Shown here one piece after another: positions 58,606-64,000 of a stretch of DNA of 64,000 bases; position 1 is the first letter of the stretch, and every line of letters begins with the position of its first letter. The notes below the pieces were generated by a model. The model worked only from the letters and a program-made list of their open reading frames with translations, was not told where the DNA came from and ran no database searches. The DNA is from Glebionis coronaria (taxonomy: Eukaryota > Streptophyta > Magnoliopsida > Asterales > Asteraceae). The position numbers and the translations under genes were made by a program. The stretch is from NCBI GenBank assembly GCA_025667525.1, contig JANFOE010000572.1:312501-376500 (forward strand), given 5' to 3'.

Positions 58606-61600
58606 ATGCAAACTCGCTCTAAAGCTAGACGTGCTCGTAAACGAAGAAACAAATCACTCACTCTTTCTAGTGAGGAGTCTCCTATTGACGAACCCATTGT
58701 ACGAGAAGAACCAACCATGGCGAATCGAACTATGATGGAGTTACTTCAAGCACCCACCGAGGGTTATGGAGAAGCTATTGTGATTCCCGCAATCCTTGCG
58801 GAGAATTTTGAGGTGAAAACGGGTTTGTTGTCGATGATCCAAAACAACAAATTCCGTGGTGATGAGAAGGACAATCCTCACAACCATATCCGCCAATTTA
58901 ATCGTCTTACCGCCACGTGAAAGTTCAAGGATGTCTCGAATGACTCGATTAAGATGATGCTTTTTCCGTATTCCTTAGCGGGGCCCGCTAAAATTTGGTT
59001 AGAGAAAGAGCCACCCAATTCTATATTGACGTGGAAGGATCTCGTTTCGAAGTTCGTGAACCAATTTTTTCCGCCCTCTAAGACTACGCATTTGAAGAAT
59101 GAAATTTCTAAATTTTCACAAGAACCAAATGAAAGTTTTTCTACGGCTTGGAATAGGTTTAAGGAGATGTTACACGAATGTCCTCATCATGGTTTTTCCG
59201 ATTTGCACCAAATCGACACGTTTTACAATGGACTTAACGATCATGAAAGAGATTATTTAAATGCCGCCGCGGGTGGTAATTTTTTGTGTAAAACGGTTGA
59301 AGAAGCTTTGGTCATAATCGAGAATAGGTCTAAGGTTTATAGCCCTCGTCACACACCGAGTGTTGCCAAAAGGGGCTCATCATCGTCTCAAAGTATCAAT
59401 GCATTACATGATGAAGCAAATGAAGAAAACCGATTTTTCGATAGATTTGCAAACCTTATGTCCCATTGGAAGGCTCAAGAAGCTTCCAACACCGCTTCGG
59501 TTAAAGCGGTTTCTAAAAGTTGTTTGTCGTGTGGGGGAGCTCATGATTTATCCGAGTGCATTACCGCGGATGGTAACACTTCGAATGCTTTTGTAGCCAC
59601 GGGAACTTATAACCAAATAGGTCAAGGTTCACGTTCAAATCAAGCTCAACCCAATCAAAATGCTAATAATTATCGCAACAACAACAATCAAGGTGGAAAT
59701 TACCAAGGAAATCAAAGAAACTATAACAAAGGTAATTACCAAAGTGGAAATGGGCAAATTTCAAACCAAAACCAAAACCGTGATTTTCAAACTAATGCCC
59801 AAGGTTTTCAAAACGATCACACCAAAAATCTTCAAGGAGAATTTTTGAATTATGCTAAGGCTAATGATGCTAAGTTTGACAACATGCAACGTGAGATGGT
59901 TAGCTTAAGGTCCGAATTGAAAAACGAGCTTAAAAACGAACTTGCTAATGAACTTAAAACTCATGCTAATAAAATGGAAGGAAATGTCACACGACTCCAA
60001 CAAAATCAACAAAAAATGGAGCAAGGACAACATGAGATTAAGCAAGAATTGTTGAAAGCGGATGCTAGGCAATCTAAGTTTGAAGATCGAATGGCTAAAA
60101 TGTTTGAAGCTATCATGTGTAAGCCCTCTTCTTCGGGTGGTCATCCTAGTGATACCATCGTGAACCCGAAAGGAGAATTGAAGGTTATTACCACTCGTAG
60201 TGGTAAAACTTTCAAAGAACCCATTTCTCGTCCTAGTACTTCTATGGAGAAGGAAAAAGAGAAAGAACCCGAGGTTGTGGTTGAAAAGGAGCACATTACA
60301 AGCCCACGAAGTACCGCTCAAACCACACCTACGGTTGAACCAATACCCATAATGGAACCCGAGATTCCAAGGCCGATGCCTATGCCTAATTTGCCCCAAC
60401 CCACACCACCTTTACCCTACCCATCAAGACGAAACAAGGAAAAGGCACAAGAACGAAATAATTATCAATTTGAACTTTTTATGAAAATGTTTCGTGACTT
60501 GCATTTTAATATAAGTTTTGCCGACGCCTTAGTCATGATGCCTCGATTTGCCGCGAACTTCAAAAGTATGTTGAATAACAAAGAGAAATTGCAAAAATCG
60601 TCTAGTTGTTCTTCGGTTTTTCTAAGCCGCATACCTCAAAAAGTCGGTGATCCTGGAAAGTTTTTAATTCCATGTGCTATCCAAGACATGGAAGAATGCT
60701 ACGCCTTGGCCGATCTTGGTGCTAGTATTAATTTGATGCCTCTCGAGATTTTTAAGTCGCTCAATCTTCCAAATCTCACTCCTTCAAGAATGTCAATCGA
60801 AATGGCCGATCATTCTACGATTCTAGCTTGTGGAGTTGCCGAGGACGTCTTTGTGAAAGTTGGGAAATTCTATTATCCCGTGGACTTCATAGTTGTTGAT
60901 ATTCCCATCGATCCTAAAGTTCCGTTAATTTTAGGTCGATCTTTTTTGGATACCTCGAGAGCACTTATCGATGTGCATGCAAGAAAAATCACTCTTCGTT
61001 TCAATGAGGAAGAACTCGTCATTAATGCAACCCAAAACTCCACGCTTTCTCATGTTTATTCGATCACATCTTTGTACAATGTCAATCCTATCAAAAACAT
61101 GTGTCAAAGGATTTCCAATAGAGTTTTAGGAGTTGATAAAAATGAAGTTCCGTCCCCTCCGCCGATGGAGGTTAAGAGTGTTAAGCCTTTGATTCCAATC
61201 TCGAGTGATTCTTCGGATGATGAATACGTTGATCCCGATGGGGAGGTTTTCTTTGTTGACAAAAGATTTGAAAACTTGCCACCACCTAAACCAAAACGCT
61301 TTCAAAATGTGAGAATTTTTAGTGTGACTAACATTGTTTTAGATACACCAAATATTTTTGACATAATTAAATCGGGTTTTCACAAGGAGAGTTTAAAAGA
61401 TGAAAAAGGAAAAGATTTTGAATCTAATTTAAAAGATTTTTCTACTATTCTAACTCCGTCATCACCGCGTGTCTTGAGTACTACAAGCTCGTCTTCTCCT
61501 TTTGACGATGCTTTGTGTGGACCAAGTGTGGGGGAAGCCCCTTATGTTCCCTCTCCTTTCTCCACCGAGGACGAGATATTTGATCCTGGAATTGCTTTTA

Positions 61601-61851
61601 TAGGGAAATCTCGGTCTTCCACCGATGCAATAAATGGAAAATCTTTTCATTTGATTGGTGCGAGTCTACCTCGAGTAGCTCATGTTTTTAGAGACTTACC
61701 CATTGTCCCACCCTTCTATTTCTTCTCATCTATTTTCTTGAAACTCTTTGAGTTTGTGTTGACACACGACAAAGTGGCGTTGATTTGTTTTTCCAAAGAA
61801 AACGAGAACGCCATCTTTGATCCCGGTATTTTGCATCATCAAAGGACTTAG
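58606..61851 (+). CDS. E5 gag-protease polyprotein with one in-frame stop
   Basis: From ATG 58606 (MQTRSKARRARKRR, a basic start) the frame meets TGA at 58918 and continues in the same frame to TAG at 61849, about 1080 codons in all. Domains in order: capsid core (MLFPYSLAGPAKIWLEKEPP, FVNQFFPPSKTTHLKNE, IDTFYNGLNDHERDYLNAAA); a short knuckle CLSCGGAHDLSEC; a long Asn/Gln-rich linker; a Lys/Glu coiled-coil region; a Pro-rich segment; and an aspartic protease with ADLGASINLMPL and the flap-side PLILGRSFLDTSRALIDV. A hydrophobic FYFFSSIFLKLFEFVL stretch lies near the end. No reverse transcriptase follows. Gag assembles the particle and the protease processes it. Apart from the stop, the frame is well preserved. 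Confidence 0.85.
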
Positions 61852-63750
61852 TCCTTAATACCGGTTGTTTTTGGGCCTTGTTTATCATGTAAGCCCCACC
61901 AAAATGACCAAACCATGATTATCCCTAAATGATCACATTTATGGGGATTCGAGTCGAGCTTTTGACTCGGTTATCAAAAACAAGGTGCCTCGTGGGGGAG
62001 ACCCATGCTTATCCATGTACATATTATTGCTTTCTAATTAGTTTAATGTGAGGGGATTTGTGCCCTTCCAACCTTTGTTCCGTGGTTGTTTGTGAATTGT
62101 GTCTTTTAGATCATCATCTTCACGATTGGAGCCTCTCGTGTTTGTTTCATGGGAACACTCGATCGTTTGCTTTGGAGGCCATTCCCAATATCCATCATGA
62201 TATATCCTTTTATGTTCTAACCTTAGGTTTTATAGCACACTTCATAAACGGCTTTAAACTTATTGGTTACACCCTTTCCATGCTAGATTAGGCATTCGAC
62301 TACGTCTCTAGTATGGGGGTGTTTGCACCCCTAGACTCGAAACATTGAGGACAATGTTTAACTTTAGTATGGGGGGGTGAATAGATACTTGCCTTGCCAA
62401 ACCTTCACGCTTTCCAAAGTTTATCGTTTTGTTTATCGTTTTGTTGCAAAATAAGGCTAAAAATGGCCAAATTTTAAAATTTTTCTCATTTTTATAAGTG
62501 TTTGAAGACACGAATGTAGATTTTCCGATGGCGAGAATAAGAGTAATTTTTGACTCGACCGTGCGTGTTGAGCACTTAGCTTTGATTCCTCAACTATACA
62601 TTAGGCTAAGTCTCTTAAATGAGGACGAGAAATGATAGAGTTAATTATAAGTTACTATGCTAAACGTAGAATACTCGTATTCTTTCAAAAACTCATGTGT
62701 TCTCGTTGTTTGCTTATTCTCCCTTCGCATGTAAATATTTTTTGCTTAATAAATATTGACTTAGCGGTTTAGTTTTGATTGTTGGGTTTCTAGTCTTTTC
62801 TAGTAGCTTCCGTGTAATTAAATTGGGAAGACATTAAGGTATCGCCAGCGTCACGGTTTTGAAGTATTGGCACCCGAATAATCGAAAGCTTCACCCAATA
62901 ATAAGATTTCAAGTGCTCACCTAAATCTAGCAAACAATTTGAAGCCCCACAAGGCCTAAAATCTATGCAAAAATTGAAAGTGAATCAAGCCTTAATCTTC
63001 GAAGCTTTAAAGATCCAAAATTCGCTTTAGCGTGAGGATATACGTCTTTGGCTAATAAAACCACCGATGAGGCGGATAATAAAAGGCAAGGCAAGACCGA
63101 AGTCATAATAAAAGCTTCATGGCGAAGTTGAATAAAAGATGGAGGTAAACCAAAGATAATAAGGTCCTTCCGTTAGGGGGCGTATAAAAGTCTTGGTAAT
63201 AAGTCTCATGTTCAAAACCGTTATAAAACCGTGTTTATCGATTCTTCTTGTCAACTTAATTTTTTAACATCGTTGTCTATTAGGAGGGGTTATTGATTTA
63301 ATGGTCTTAGTTACACCGTTAGGACTCTATTTTTAGACCTAAATCTCTATTATCGCATAAGTCAATAATGTATCCTCGTGATCATTAAGACATCATAAAA
63401 TATAAGAGATACAACTTAGGAATAATGGGAGAATAAGTACGTGATTAGGGCATATGAGTAGTGTTAGCATTACTAACTTATAATGACAATGATCTCGTTG
63501 CACGCTTGGCATGGAATTAAGGTGAAAATCGAGGACGACGAAATTATTTCTAACGAAGCATTCACGTGTTCTTATTCTATGAACCTAAACGTCCCATTTT
63601 GCGATGAAAATCATACATTATGTCTAAAACACAAGTAGTAGTAATCATAGTGTGTAGCTAGCTATCATTTCAATAAAAGTCATAAAATTAAATTTTGGAA
63701 ATGCTTTGATACTTTATTCTTAGCATTGCGTGAGGGCACGGCAATGGTTT
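61852..63750 (+). other. E5 3' untranslated region; pol and env-like regions absent
   Basis: No reverse transcriptase, RNase H, integrase or env-like frame is present. ACATTGAGGACAATGTTTAACTTTAGTATGGGGGGG at 62343-62376 resembles the sequence that closes the coding part in Athila-type elements and looks like a second purine tract. The remainder is noncoding. Confidence 0.6.
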
Positions 63751-63762
63751 AGTATGGGGGAG
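63751..63762 (+). other. E5 polypurine tract
   Basis: AGTATGGGGGAG directly precedes the 3' LTR. Confidence 0.8.
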
Positions 63763-64000
63763 TGATGAGATGGCTTTTATACATGATCTCATCATCGAAA
63801 ACGGCCTTTAAATGCATTAAAAATCATGAAATATCCCAAATATATGCTCGTGTTTGTTACTTGTGTATTTTTAGGTACGGATATTGTGGAATTGGCAAAA
63901 GAATACAAGAATCAATCAAAAACGAACACGGGAAACGAAGACGCACAATGAACCAAGATCAAATTTGGAATTTTGCAAAAAGACCCCTCAAGTTTGAAGA
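63763..64000 (+). mobile_element. E5 3' LTR, first 238 bp
   Basis: It starts TGATGAGATGG and runs to the window edge. By eye I find no difference from 54083-54320. Confidence 0.9.

Larger units (their letters stand above)
54083..64000 (+). mobile_element. E5: Athila-related element with gag-protease only, very young
   Basis: A 5' LTR (54083-57854), tRNA-Asp-type primer site, gag-protease ORF, a 1.9-kb untranslated stretch without reverse transcriptase or integrase, a polypurine tract and the first 238 bp of the 3' LTR. The visible LTR starts are identical by eye. TGTAT at 54078-54082 should be the target duplication; the second copy lies outside the window. Lacking pol, it must depend on enzymes supplied by another element. 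Confidence 0.88.

Overview
This window looks like repeat-rich intergenic DNA from a large plant nuclear genome. I found no intact cellular gene. Nearly all of it is transposable elements, many nested inside one another. The families are angiosperm types: a chromodomain Ty3/gypsy element (Tekay/Del-like), Athila-like and Tat-like gypsy elements, long-LTR Copia (SIRE/Maximus-like), a Helitron and a Mutator-type MITE. The style of the gypsy proteins reminds me of Asteraceae, but that is an impression and could not be checked here.

Region by region. 1-9172 is a patchwork: a Copia LTR fragment, a truncated minus-strand Athila-type LTR ending at 3783, and the 3' part of a Tat-like element with an antisense extra ORF (4268-4996). 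That element's LTR (5594-6180) faces a second, inverted LTR copy (6786-7287). Next come the leader and 5' LTR of a minus-strand Copia element. 9173-48003 is one old minus-strand gypsy element, called E1, with target duplication CGAGT. Its left LTR (9173-21661) holds a 9.7 kb Helitron (10544-20250) that landed in a (TA)n tract and carries gene fragments, including the C-terminus of a CDC48/p97 ATPase. Its right LTR is split by a younger gypsy element, E2 (28374-40642), which has twin 3077-bp LTRs, an extra acidic ORF and a decayed gag-pol. That LTR is then broken by an inversion of about 6.9 kb (41055-48003). Because E1 has two LTR copies, each one shows the empty site for insertions in the other.

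Inside the inversion are the missing end of the E1 LTR in flipped orientation, an 830-bp MITE, the rest of the Copia LTR, and an unusual non-LTR retrotransposon (41228-45388). Its ORF has N-terminal zinc fingers, a reverse transcriptase, and a C-terminal zinc-knuckle plus restriction-like endonuclease-type motif. It is bordered by TAA arrays on both sides. The usual plant LINEs (L1 and RTE) carry an APE endonuclease, so this is the best candidate in the window for a little-described system.

Right of the inversion are a minisatellite (48004-48775), AT-rich sequence, and intron-containing fragments related to MOR1/GEM1, possibly fused to a PP2A A-subunit piece (49835-50395). An Athila-like element, E4 (from 50927), follows; its LTR contains a TTCCGGATCAAG minisatellite. 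E4's gag is cut by E5 (54083 to beyond the window), a gag-protease-only element whose two LTRs are identical by eye over the visible 238 bp, so it is probably the youngest insertion.

Inferred order: the Copia and Tat elements came first. E1 inserted into the Copia LTR, then the Helitron, E2 and the MITE inserted into E1, and the inversion came at some point after E1. On the right, E4 inserted into the gene-fragment region and E5 inserted into E4. All boundaries and identities were read by eye; no alignment or database search was run.
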